Origin: Valencia hispanica
Lineage: Eukaryota > Chordata > Actinopteri > Cyprinodontiformes > Valenciidae
Assembly (NCBI GenBank): GCA_963556495.2
Contig: OY747703.1
Coordinates: 26,183,796-26,247,795 of the forward strand
Direction of reading: 5' to 3'
Length of the DNA: 64,000 nt
Of the stretch, positions 50,401-61,289 are shown one piece after another. Both the position numbers and the translations under genes were made by a program. The notes below the pieces were generated by a model, which made no database searches, was not told the DNA's origin, and saw only the letters and a program-made list of their open reading frames with translations. Position 1 is the stretch's first letter; every line of letters begins with the position of its first letter.

Positions 50401-53400
50401 AGCAGAATGATTTAGTAATGGACTTTATATTGAAATTTAGGTCTAAGCCCAAAAAAGCACCCACATTCCTGCTCTGTAATCTATAAATTTAGCAGGTGTA
50501 GTTGTTGCTAATTTATTGACTTTTTAGGGACTGAAAACAATGACTTCTGTCTTTTCTAAAGGAATCTATGACCCATCTACTCATGCATATTCAGGACACA
50601 AAGACCCTGTGACTTTTAAGCACTGTGGTTGTGTGGTCACACAGAAATATAAAGTTGTGTGTTATCATCATACATATTGCAAGTTGTTTTAGTATCTTTT
50701 AATCTAAGCTTTGTTGAGCATATCAATATTGAAAAAAAGTGACACTAGGATGGAGCCTTGGGGAATACCACATATCGTATTCCCCAAGGCTCCATCCTAG
50801 TGTCACTTTTATGTTTATGTTTTACTGTTCACAGATCACCCGTGAACAGTGTGTTATTAAAAATTGCAAATCTAATTTTCATAAAATTGAAACAGGAATA
50901 CTGCAATGAACTATTTTAGGGCTTTTCTTTTTTAGCTAATATATCAACAATCTCCCAGAAGTTTGCCCTGAAGTCAGCTTAGAGATATATGCTGATGACA
51001 CAGTTATCCATGTATCTGATAAAGAAAGTTCTACAGTTAGTGAAAAATTAACCAAGAGTTTAATTAAGATCTCCAGTTGATTGAAGGACTCCATTTTAAC
51101 TCTTAATATAAAAAAACTAAATGTATCTGTTTCTCTATAACAAAATCCTCCATAAACTGTCTTGACGTTCTCATAAACGGGGAACCTATTGAGCAAACAT
51201 CAGCACAAAAGTATCTTGGAATAATCTTATATTCGCAACTAAAAATGAGAAACCATATAAAAAAATTGTAAAGTCATCAGATCAAATCTTAATTGTTTGA
51301 AGATGATAAGAAAATGTATGACATCTGAATGCGCACAGATATTTTTGAACTCTATGATATTGTGTCATTTGTCTTATGGATCTAATGTGTGGTCACAGAC
51401 TAACACTACTATACTGAAACCATTGGAAAGCCTTTATAATCGAGCTCTGAAGATATTTGATCTAAAACCAATCAGATATCACTGCAATATTATGTCAAAA
51501 TATAGCCTTTTAACGCTTTCAAAATTTATTAATTTTAAAATTTTAAAGATGATTTTTAAATGTATATATGGCTTTGCACCATAACCCTTGAGCGACTTTG
51601 TGATAGACTACAGAGCTGCAGTAGATTCACCAGAGCAGCCTTAAGTGGAAATTGCAAGATGCCTTTTCGCAAAACCTTTTTTGCCTGCTATACACTGTCT
51701 GTGAAAGGTGCAGAGCTCTGGAATTCACTTCCGATTAATTTAAAATCTGTGACTAGTCTTAGCAGTTTAAAAAAAATAACAAAACTTTGGCTATGCCAGC
51801 AGCAGCACTGCACGTATGTTTAATTGGTTATATTCGTATGTGCTTTTATCCTTTTATTGTCCGCATTATTGTGTATGTACTTTTCAAGTTGCTGTAAAAT
51901 TATAAATCATCCCACAATCTGTTAACATAATTTTGTTATATTTTTATTTATTGTATTAACGGGTTTTCCCCTTTCTTTCTCTTGTTGTACTAAAAGCCCT
52001 TCCATGGACAAATGCTGCAAATTAGCTATTGCCAAAAGCATTTTGATTCAAGCATGGGACTGCTGTTGTACAGTTGTCTATGTTTTTGTATCTGTCCCTA
52101 TCAAATAAACTCAATATCAATATCTTTATTTGCCCAAATTTATAAATGACACAAATTAGTCTGTCAATAAGACCTAAACTAGTTTAGCATAGTACCACAC
52201 TATTCCACCCACTGTTCCAGTTAATTAATCAGTATGTTACGATTAGATGTGATCCAGCAACAAACAGCTTGTGATGTGTCGCTGTTTAGATGTATGTCAT
52301 TTCAAACTTTTATAAATGTAGTCTCAGTGCTGAGGTTTGATTAAAAAGCTGTCTGAAGATATAACTTTTTTATACCAAAAAGGGTTAACTGTTGAACTGA
52401 CTTTTTAACATATCTTTCCATCACCAATCAAGTGCGGGCATAACAATCCATTCCTTGATTTTCCCCTTTTGGGCAAGTACGTCAATAAACAGTTTATTTC
52501 TAAACAGCCTATATCAGGTTTGTGGCATGCTGTCCCAACATTTTGATTAACAAAAAAAACAAAAAAAACAGTCAGCACTTACAGGACAAAGTGGAGTATA
52601 GTCTGTGACCAAATAAGCACTGCCATTCCTCCCCTTTCTTGTAGAGCTGCCGACATCTATCCGGAACAACCCCATTCCACAACCTGTGGAAACAAGACAC
52701 TCTTTAATATAACATAAATTCCAATTCTAAGAGAAATAAAGGTGAATTCCATGTTAATTTTAGGGATGGCATCTGTATGTGACAGTTTACCAAATGCCAG
52801 AAGTGTTTCAGGATCTACCTGAGTCCTATCTTGATAGCATCTTCAGGTGTGCAAGAAACAGTCTCAGGGCAGTTGGGGGACCGCTGCTGCTTACTCTCCA
52901 GAAACCATCCAGAGTCCACCAGGCCCCGCACCTGAGCCTCAGTGCCCAGCTGCTCCAACTGGCTGGCAACACTCTCGATGTTGAGCAAAACACCTGTTGC
53001 ACCAGCACTGTAAAGGGACCCACGGACATTATTGCAACATTTTGGCTTTGAGATTAATAATCACTTTCAGCAGCTTCCCATTTGGATGGTGGATCTTGTT
53101 TTAGGATGGAGGGGTGATGTCCGAGCAAATATCCTGCTAACTAGGGAGGAATGTTCACTATTACAGGGCAAGGCCCTTTAATAAACATTGTGTCACCAAT
53201 CACAGATGACTGTAAACATCTTTATTGCTGACAAGAGGATGCACCCAAAATAGGACTTCTCGTGTTTAAAGTTAGGCATGGAGGATGCCTAGGGGACTGG
53301 CTTCCTAAAGTTGCAGTCATCATTAGAACACAGGCAATAAAACAGACTCACCTGGTACCAGCTAGCATGACAACCTTGGCCTGCTTGATTCCTTTGGGGA

Positions 53401-56307
53401 TGAGATCTTTGATGACTTCTCGGATAATAAGTGATCCCATGAAAGAATACTCAGCTGAGAAGAAATATAGATGATAATGACAAAGGGCAAACATGGCAAA
53501 TAACAAAAACAGTTTGTCCTCTAATAAAGGTGTTTGGAGACTCACTTGTATTTGTGTTTCTTTCTTTAACTTTGTCTTTTCCTTGTCTTGTTCTTGGAGC
53601 GGGGGTTGGGGCAGGGCCCGTGCCACTCCATACATCACTGGAACAGTATGGGATGAATCTGTAGTATGTGAGACAAATACATTTGTCACATTACAGGTGG
53701 AGAACTTAATCTCACACCATAAGGAACATTGTCAATCTTAGATATTCTCCCTGAACTAATCTCCAGTTTCCTAGCTCTGATTCACCCTCAAAGGCTTTGT
53801 CTATTTACACTAAAAAGTTGTAACAGCTCAGTGTAAAAAAAGTAAAGCACAAGAGTTATGTCAAAACAACTAGATTAAATGTGATCAATCTTTGTGGTGA
53901 GAAGAAGCATTTGCACAAAAGGAAATACATGTTGAATACGTATATGGCACCTTGTCCCTAGACAAAAAGTTATGTTAAAGCAGATTTTAAATCTGCACTG
54001 GTTTTAAATGTGTATGTCCTGTAAATAAACATCACTGCTAACTATTTTAGGGTGATACAAAATTTAATAGTGTATCAAAGTTTTCAAATCTCGTCATATT
54101 AAGTTGGCTAGAGCAACAAACACTAGAGCAGAAACTGTATTACAGGTCACCCTAAAAACCACAATTGTGTTACTGAAGCTTTGAGGTGGGACATTATGGT
54201 GTCGAGGTGTTTTAGCATTTGGGACAAACAAACTTTACATAATTGAAGGATAAATGGAAAAATTTGGACAAACATTGGATATGTGAGCACACACCCATGC
54301 AAACTCTCAATTGGTTACAGAGAAAGAAAATAAAGCATGAATGGGCCGATCAATCACCAGACTTGAATCCAGTTGAAAATATATGTAAAAAAAACAACTA
54401 AAAATCAGTTAACATAGAAGAATCCCCTTGACATTTTGGAGACAGATTGTTTGGAAGAATGGGTCAAAATCACACTTTAGTAATGCATCTGATTAGTTTC
54501 TCCTTACAGGACATGTCTTACAGCCATTTTTAGCAAAAACGGGTTTTCTACTAAATCTTAAACAAATTTCAGCGACCACAATCAATGCGGATTAGTTGGT
54601 GTAAATCCTTTGTCTCATAAGAAAGATATTGACTCAGAAATATACTCAATATTTATTTTAACCACTTTACATAACTTCTGTTATTAAATTTATTTTTTGC
54701 CTTATCGGGGAAAAGTAAAAACAAAACACTCAAATTTTTTTTTACGTACTCTTCTAATTAGCCTTTGATCTTCAAATTTACAATAAAGGCTAACATTTAG
54801 AGTTAAAACAAAACATTGCCTTTTTTATGATCACATCACAGAATTTGCAAGTTTAAGGTACACCATTCTTAAAAATTAACAGTCTTCCACCACTTTTTAT
54901 CTTTGTTTTTTAATAAAGGATGCCAGAGACTTCAGATTGGATAAGGTTCTTCATCAAGGTGTTTTTAAACAGCTGCTATCAGAGTCCCTGGCTAAACTGA
55001 ATTGTGTAAATTACTGCTTGTATAGTTTTCTTCTCCCACTCCCAGCCACTCCCCCAGTACAATTTGAGAATTTGCATGGGCAATTTTCAAAAATCATAGT
55101 CTGCTTCACAATAATGCTTAGAAAAGGTTTTCCTTGTGCAAATAGCAGTAAAATAAGACATTGATCCAAGTACTTACACAAGGTTTGCGTTATTCCAGTG
55201 GGGGTTTTCTTCTGCTTGGGACGACAATATTCCAGTCCCTGTAAAAATATCCAGTTGCTAAATAAACCTCTTGCCAGAAAAAAACAACAAACCATGTGTA
55301 GCATGCATGTCAAAATATGAATAGATGACCAACCTCTTTTAGTTTGGGGCCACCCCGATGAGCTCATTAGTCGGGGGATATTTTGGTACCTGGAATCGCA
55401 AGTCTCTTTGCTGTAGCAGCACCACCCACCTAAAAATAAAATATTAATATTTGAGACTCCAATGTGAGACCGTGCATAGCCCATCAGGCCTCCACGATAA
55501 ACCAGTTGAGTTTTTTGTTTTTTTGGGAAATCTTTTGTCCACTCATGTGTGATACTGTTAGAAATAGCTTGACTAGCAAACACATTTAATGAGCCCTTCT
55601 CCATCCCCATCTCCAAAAGTAACATAGCATAGTGTGGAAATCTGTTGCTTTTGAGAAATATTTTTTAGTCATTTCACACAGTTTCCACTGTTTTCCTCCA
55701 TCCTTGGTAATCAAAAAGTAAGAAGCAACCAAAAAAGGAGAAAAGCAGACGATGACATAACAAGATGACAATCTCGTCAAAATTCCAAAGGGGGCATCAT
55801 GCCAAAAGCATCTGACCTTAGGGGACCAATTTAACCAGTTTGTAAATACTCACCTTCCAGAAATAACAGCCATTTGCGGCTTCCCCTGAACTCCTTTAAG
55901 TAGAACCTGAAGGAGCACAAACACCAACAGTTGAAGATAAAACAGCCATGAATGGACCTGCAGCAACATAATAAAATCTGTTAGAAATCCAGACCATCTC
56001 ACCCAGCCGCTGATCCATCATTGCATGTCACCTGGGCGCTCCTCAGGAACTGCAACCTCATCTCATCCGTCTGTTGTCCTGCTGCCTGAGTTCCTGCTGC
56101 GCTGTCCTGCCTCGAGCCAGCTGATCTCCCAGAGCTTCTGCTGCTCCCTTGAGAAGCATCAGCCGCTGGGGTGGACTGGCCAGTGTCACCGGCTTGGGCC
56201 CCACCACCCCTCTTTGTGGATTTCCCAGTTGCTTTAGCATTACGGTTGCTCTGAGCACAGATTCCCCCAAGCAGAAGGAAGAAGGTCACATTGCCAAGTA
56301 TCTTCAT
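44432..56307 (-). CDS. notum: Notum-family palmitoleoyl-protein carboxylesterase, eleven coding exons
   Basis: Secreted serine hydrolase that removes the palmitoleate from Wnt proteins and so silences them. Exons (minus): 56307-56003, 55906-55854, 55429-55334, 55238-55178, 53658-53546, 53454-53352, 53007-52819, 52683-52583, 46122-45975, 45878-45831, 44735-44432. The total is 1521 nt, 506 residues plus stop; human NOTUM is close to 500. A signal peptide ([20 protein letters not shown]) is followed by a Ser/Gly/Ala-rich linker and the hydrolase domain. Catalytic Ser244 lies in GTSAGATG, Asp351 in QWLFDEEQL and His400 in CLSHSVI, with spacing that matches the human triad. [17 protein letters not shown] and the Cys-rich tail CHWxxC-like region are family landmarks. 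A basic, Pro/Thr-rich stretch after DVWSG is longer than in human. Paralogue (notum1a, 1b or 2) not decided. No stop or frameshift seen. Confidence 0.95.
44940..45450 (+). mobile_element. Tc1-like relic
   Basis: The plus strand reads scattered Tc1 transposase pieces: an N-terminal-like stretch near 44975-45060 and the end of the catalytic domain (45265-45447: [25 protein letters not shown], ending SSRTKY). The middle is deleted. It lies between exons 10 and 11 of notum, in intron 10. Confidence 0.75.
46810..48330 (-). pseudogene. Tc1-like transposase, frameshifted and split
   Basis: The N-terminal part (48330-48106: [40 protein letters not shown]) and the next part (48119-47757: [52 protein letters not shown]) are one frame apart. 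After GGGGVMV the frame runs into the insertion at 47720. The C-terminal catalytic remainder lies at about 47140-46810, where the third acidic box is recognisable only in pieces ([16 protein letters not shown]). It cannot make an enzyme. Confidence 0.85.
47147..47720. mobile_element. Unclassified insertion inside a Tc1 element
   Basis: Begins just after CCATCAATAAAA and ends just before CACCTGTGT, which are adjacent in other copies of this Tc1 family as I remember them. It starts TAAATCAAACTTGTTTTATA and AAGCGCTTTTCATACAAA, has a C-rich middle and an A/T-rich right part. No reverse transcriptase or transposase motif is visible. It could be a 5'-truncated retroelement or a non-autonomous DNA element. 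Confidence 0.55.
49935..50186 (-). mobile_element. tRNA-derived SINE, second copy, 10-bp target duplication
   Basis: Same family as the SINE at 61971-62331. It is flanked by TAATATGATA on both sides (49925-49934 and 50187-50196). The head GGGCTGCACAGTGG is present on the minus strand, while the tRNA B box is damaged and the middle carries an expanded GT repeat. It lies in intron 8 of notum. Confidence 0.88.
50735..50810. repeat. Perfect 34-bp inverted repeat with 8-base loop
   Basis: The left arm 50735-50768 is the exact reverse complement of 50777-50810; the loop is CACATATC. It could fold as a hairpin in DNA or RNA. It lies in intron 8 of notum, within what looks like old repeat DNA. Confidence 0.97.
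50930..51830 (+). mobile_element. LINE reverse transcriptase fragment with YADD box
   Basis: From 50935 the frame reads [20 protein letters not shown] (catalytic Asp pair near 50995), then [10 protein letters not shown] and [20 protein letters not shown]. It continues in the frame at 51297-51584 ([40 protein letters not shown]) and at 51560-51823 ([18 protein letters not shown]). This is the palm-to-thumb part and C-terminal domain of a common teleost LINE. It has stops and frame changes, and no 5' part. It lies in intron 8 of notum. Confidence 0.8.
54230..54600 (+). mobile_element. Tc1-like relic, strongly decayed
   Basis: A short stretch near 54340-54390 reads [14 protein letters not shown], the third catalytic box of Tc1-like transposases, followed by a decayed tail ([12 protein letters not shown] near 54450). 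Flanks match Tc1 only loosely. It lies in intron 4 of notum. Confidence 0.6.
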
Positions 56308-56360
56308 GTCTTAGAGAACATAAAGAAGAGAGACATAGAAGGGAAAAGATTAATCCAACA

Positions 56361-56368
56361 CTTTTATA
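56361..56368 (-). promoter_or_regulatory. notum: Possible TATA box of notum
   Basis: TATAAAAG on the minus strand sits about 55 bases before the notum ATG. If used, it would give a start near 56333 and a 5' UTR of roughly 25 bases. A further upstream non-coding exon is not excluded: a GTAAAT donor-like site lies near 56427. No clear cluster of TCF/LEF sites was found, although notum is a known Wnt target. Confidence 0.4.
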
Positions 56369-56429
56369 TGGGCATGATAAGGATGATCTCTCGTTTTCAA
56401 TCTCAAAGCTGTAAATGAATTTACCTTTT

Positions 56430-59400
56430 CAAGTGTACCAACTTTCAAGGGTGCTGCAGAGGTTCCTGTGATGACTGGTGCTCCTGCTGCAGAGGAAGGA
56501 GTCAGAAGCTCAGAGTTCACCAACCAGGAATGAGATGAGGATGCCTGTCATGAGTAGTGATGGAGTCCTAGACAAGTATTGATGAAGCCTGCAAATCAGT
56601 GATGAGCTTTATAGAGCCACCATTTGAATCACATCACCTCCCACTTTCTCCTGAAGCTCTCCCCAAGGCCTGAGATAAACTGCTGATGACACAGTCCAAG
56701 GGGGGAGGTACTAGACAGTCAGCAGCGAAGAGAATAGATAAACATTTCTCTTCAACATATTTCGAGCCTTTGCACACACCCACCACGATCGCTTTACCAG
56801 CTGACCATAACTTAGAAATCAGCCCTCCTTGCCATCTTCCTCTTTTTTCTCTTTCTAATTACCAAATTTGTTTAAAAAGATCTAAATCTCTGCAGGGTCA
56901 AGATAAGGGCTTACCCTCTTTGCACAGCATTTGACCTGGAGGTCAGTGGAGCACAAACCTCAAACAGTTGAAAGTACCTTAAGGTTCCTTCTCCTATGGT
57001 GGAAACACACATTTATACACAGCTTTTTCCCTCAGATATATCTGAAACAATTTTCTTTGTAACTTCAGCAGTTATTCCACAAATTGTCCCTTTTTGTTTC
57101 TTTAGTCATCAACAGTGTGCAAAAACACTTGTTTTGGTGGAAGGAAAATCAATATGAAGTTAGCAAACAGCAAAACCCTCATTTCACTGCCAAAAATTTC
57201 AGAATAATAAATTTCCAAAATGGTTAAAACCAGTGAACGTACCATACCTAAACACTAACAGATTGAACAGACAACATCACTCTTTGGTGTGTATGTTGTT
57301 ACTGAATGAAAAAGACTCAAACATAACTACTACTACTTGTTTCAGTGGGGCAATTAGAACAGAACATGCTGGATTAAAAATTGGGAGAAGTTTGAAAACT
57401 CTCTGCATTAAAGTAAGGCTCAATAGAAAATACATCCAGAGTGAGTAACTTTTAAAACACTTTCAAACGTAAATTCTAAAATATTTTTTGTCTTTGTTGT
57501 AAAATAATTGCAAAACCGTGTTTTAAAGCAACGTTTCCTATGACACTCTCCCATGTTGTTAACTTTGGTCCTGAAAGAAATAATAAAAGATGACTAATGC
57601 CAGAAGCATAAAAGAAAATGTTCAAAATACTATTTACAGAATTTTAAATATTATTCTTTTGAATGCAAAACTGGAACAGGCTAAAATTGGTAAACAAATG
57701 AATAACCTAAGTTGCTATTTTTACTGAAAGATGATAAAAAAGACAAGTTAAATCTGGTTATGATATTTTTTCTTTACCTGCAGCTTCTTGCCAGGGTCTG
57801 CAGATTCCTGGGATGGCTGGTTAGTTTTGTTGGGTTCTGGTGATGAAAGTGACAGAGTATTTGAAAGTGATCTGCAACCGTGCTCCCTTTCAGATGCCCT
57901 TAGGGTGACGTACCATTGATGGCTGAAGGATCACAAGCCACAGGGCTCTAAAATTCTCATCAATGAAATGCACACCATCCCAAAATGTCAATCACGAAAA
58001 GTAATGATCACATTGAAGGCCAAAGGCTGTGGTGCGGTACTACAGAAGCTGCATGGTACCTTGCAATAGCTGCTAAGATGGTGGTGGGGTATGGGGAATT
58101 AAATATTTAATGATGAACAAACCACAGAAGGCAAGAAAGAATTGATCAAATTAGTTAAAGCACGAATGAGCCAGATTGACACTTAGTGCATACCTTTATT
58201 AATTGTACTTGGCGTTGCATGGGATGAGGTCACAATAATCACCTAACCATTTTAACAGATATTACAAAAGGAAGATTTATTTTCTTACAATTTGGTTTAA
58301 TAACAGTGGTTTCTGTTCCATTTTCAAGCACCTTGTGGTATTTTATTTACTTTCAAGTACAGCCAGAGGGAAACAAAGCTGGTAAAAAAAAATCTTAGTG
58401 AAGGCCTGTACACCTACGTGCAATAAAAATGCAGCCAAGGCCTATAGCAAATTCAATCTGCTGAGCTGAACAATCCTTCATTCCTTCAGTTGTCCTGAAG
58501 CATGCACACCACCATCTGTCTTCCCAAAAATCAAAGAAACAATCCGTTTAGCAGATACTTGAAATAGCTGAAAAATGAAAGAGCTTGCTGTAAATCTATC
58601 ATTGTTTCACTAGAATGTTGATAGAGAGAGAATGTATTAGCACTCTTTTGTTTTTCCTTAAAAGTGAAAGGACAGAATGATATTTTTTTCAGACCAGGCT
58701 CCAGATCAATGGATTTAAGTAAATTTGTGTTCTGGGCTCCCAATGATTCATCTTGTCAAATGCTTAAGCAACAAAATATACCAAGAAAACACCAAAACAG
58801 ACTTGATGCATTTTGGGAGTAGGATCCCTTTGCTTCCTTACTTTTGATAAACAAACATTTTATAATAAATCATCAGGGGCTTGTAAGACTCCCTGATGAT
58901 TTATTATAAAATGCTTTATTATTTGATTTATTATAAAATGCTACTGCCCCATTATTATAAAATGCTACTGCCCCATCAGGCTGAACTTCAACCTGATGGG
59001 GCAGTAGCGTGACCCGTTGTGCAACATTGGAGGCATTCTTTTTCTCCTTGTTTAGTTATTTTTCACAACTAGCCTCCAAGGTCAGGACACCTAAAGCCCG
59101 GGTGGTCCAGGTACTTTGTCTGTTCAGCATGTGTGTCATCGCCGGCCTCAGGAGCCTAGGGCTCGGCCATGAGCTGGAATATTTCTCGGCTGATAACTTC
59201 AAAGAACAATGAGCCAGGGACAGGAGTCATGTCCTGGATTCTTACGGCCGCACTGCGACAGAGAAAGGTCATGACCCACAGGCTGCAGGTTTAAAATCCA
59301 AGAGTGCTTCAATCAAAATACTTTTCTTTTAACACAACAACAATGCCACATTAAAACAGGATTAATAACAAAACTTCCTTATGGTGCTGCGACTGTTAAA

Positions 59401-60019
59401 ACAATCTCACCTCACCTTACTGCTTATGGTCTCATTTGTAACTTAACAATCAGAGAAATGCTCTGAATCTGTGTTGTCACCAGCAATGGAGTGCAGAACT
59501 TAGCAAACAGGGTTGTGATTAATGGGAGTCAAGAGTGGCATCTTTTAAAACCACACGAAAAAAAGCCACAGGCGAGAGAAATGAGACCTGGGTTGAATAA
59601 CACCGCCAGAGCTCAACACTGAATCAACGAGTTTGACAGACAGTCTTAGCAGCATCGGCGTGAGGTGCTGGGCCGCAGCAGGAGGCGAGCAGGCGGTGCA
59701 GACGAAACCATCCATGAAGCCAGGTGTTTAGATCAGAGGCCTTCTGCAAATGACCAATGCATCACAGTGATGAATGGAGGAGGGGTCGACAGCCGGGATA
59801 TGAGGTTGGATTCAGTCATGTCTAGAGGGGGATAAATGGCGATTGGAGTTTTAGGGTTCACCTCATTCTGCTGATCCCCTCACAGCTAACCATGCACTTT
59901 GTCCATCTTAATAGCATTCCACACACACCTCCAGCCAGGGAAAATATGTTCAGCATTGAGCTTAAATGTCACACATGTAATGTGAGAAAACCATAACCAG
60001 CTTGAGCAACATAAAGTTG
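56430..60019. other. Upstream of notum, non-coding
   Basis: Likely holds notum regulatory DNA: 56600-56700 and 59060-59260 and 59640-59930 are GC-richer than their surroundings. The hairpin cluster near 58.9 kb is listed separately. No exon recognised. Confidence 0.45.
58856..59008. repeat. Two perfect hairpins and a direct repeat
   Basis: Hairpin 1: arms 58856-58878 and 58891-58913, 23 bp, perfect, 12-base loop. Hairpin 2: arms 58964-58980 and 58992-59008, 17 bp, perfect, 11-base loop. Between them, ATTATAAAATGCTACTGCCCC occurs twice (about 58930-58950 and 58954-58974). No gene is linked to it. Confidence 0.95.
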
Positions 60020-60021
60020 TA

Positions 60022-61256
60022 ACAATTAAGAAGTTTACATACACCAAATAAAACCACACACTCACTTTTTTCTCACTGTCTGAAGTTTAATCAGACCAAT
60101 CTTTTCTTGTTTCAGGTCAGTTATAATTATCCCATTTGCTAAATGCCGGAATAACCAGAGGAAAATATGTCAGATATTTATTTATGAATGTCTTCAAAAT
60201 CAGAAATGTACATACATTTGTTTAGAAGATTGTAGCATTGCATCTGAACTGTATGACTTGTGTCAAATGTTTTGGGTTTCCTTCCACAAGCTTGTCACAA
60301 TATTTTGCTGGAGTTTTGGCCCATTCCTCCTGACAAAACTGGTGTAACTGAGTCGGGTTTGTAGGTCGCCTCAATCGCATCCATCTTTTCAGATCTGCTC
60401 ACAAATTACCTATCGGATTGGGATGAGGACTTTGCGATGACCACATCAAAACACTGACTTTGTTATCCTTAAACTACTTTGTGGCCACTTTGGTCGTATG
60501 CTTGGGTTCATTGTCCATTTGTAATACCCATTTGCACCCGAGCTTTAACTTTCTGGCTGAGGTCTTTAGATGTTGCTTCTATATTTCCACATAAGGTTAT
60601 TTCCTCATGATGCCATTTATTTTGTGAAGTGCACCAGTCCCTCACCCTGCAGCAAAACAGCCATGATGCTGCCCTTCCCATACTTCATAATCGGGATGGT
60701 GTTCCCAGGCACAGTGTGTCCCCTTTTTTCCTCCAAAAGTAACAATGGTTTCATCAGACCACAGGACATGTCTCCAAAAATGAAGGTCTTTGTCCCTGAG
60801 TATATTTGCAAAACGGCAATCTGTGTTTTTTATGTTTCTGTTGGAGTAATGGATTCCTCCTTGCTGAGGGGCCTTTCAGCCCGTGTTGGTACAGGAGACG
60901 TTTCACTGTGGATAATGACACTGTCTTATCAGTTTCAGACAGCATTTTCAAAAGGTCTGTTTGCAGATTTTGGACCAAAACAAGTTCATTTCTAAATCTG
61001 TCTCCTTCCGGAGCAGCAGGATGGTTGGACATTCCCATCATGTCTATATTTGCATTTAATTGTTTAAACAGATGAAACCGGCACCTTCAAACATCTGGAA
61101 CTTGTTCCAAGAACGAACCAGACTCGTGCAGCTCCACAACTGTCTTTTGGCAAATAGAAATAAGTTTGGTGATTCTAACTGACCAAAAATGAAAAACGTT
61201 TGGTCTGATTTAATTTCAGATTGAATTTGGTGTATGTAAACTTCTGGCTTAAACTG
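60022..61256 (-). mobile_element. Sleeping-Beauty-like Tc1 element, ancient copy
   Basis: Ends resemble salmonid-type Tc1 elements: GAAGTTTACATACACC near 60029 and its inverted copy GGTGTATGTAAACTTC near 61245. An inner degenerate site (AAATGTACATACATTTG) lies near 60208. TA flanks the right end (61257-61258) and probably the left (60020-60021). The interior aligns along its length with a Sleeping-Beauty-type transposase read on the minus strand (61041-60617). About 1.23 kb remains of a usual 1.6 kb. Confidence 0.85.
60617..61041 (-). pseudogene. Sleeping-Beauty-like transposase remnant
   Basis: Minus-strand pieces (61041-60754: SLSTVKRLLYQHGLKGPSAR, RNPLLQQKHKKHRLPFCKYT; 60811-60617: MQIYSGTKTFIFGDMSCGLM, GNTIPIMKYGKGSIMAVLLQ) correspond to the linker and first half of the catalytic domain. 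The part around the first catalytic Asp is changed and frames are broken. The C-terminal part continues towards 60300 only as nucleotide similarity. Clearly inactive. Confidence 0.8.
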
Positions 61257-61289
61257 TACTTTACTGTGAAGAAAACAGAGTATGGTGCA

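Noticed and set aside
55011..55625. 204-codon minus-strand frame as a separate gene
   Set aside because: It joins notum exons 3 and 4 frames through intron sequence; the spliced exons explain the coding part.
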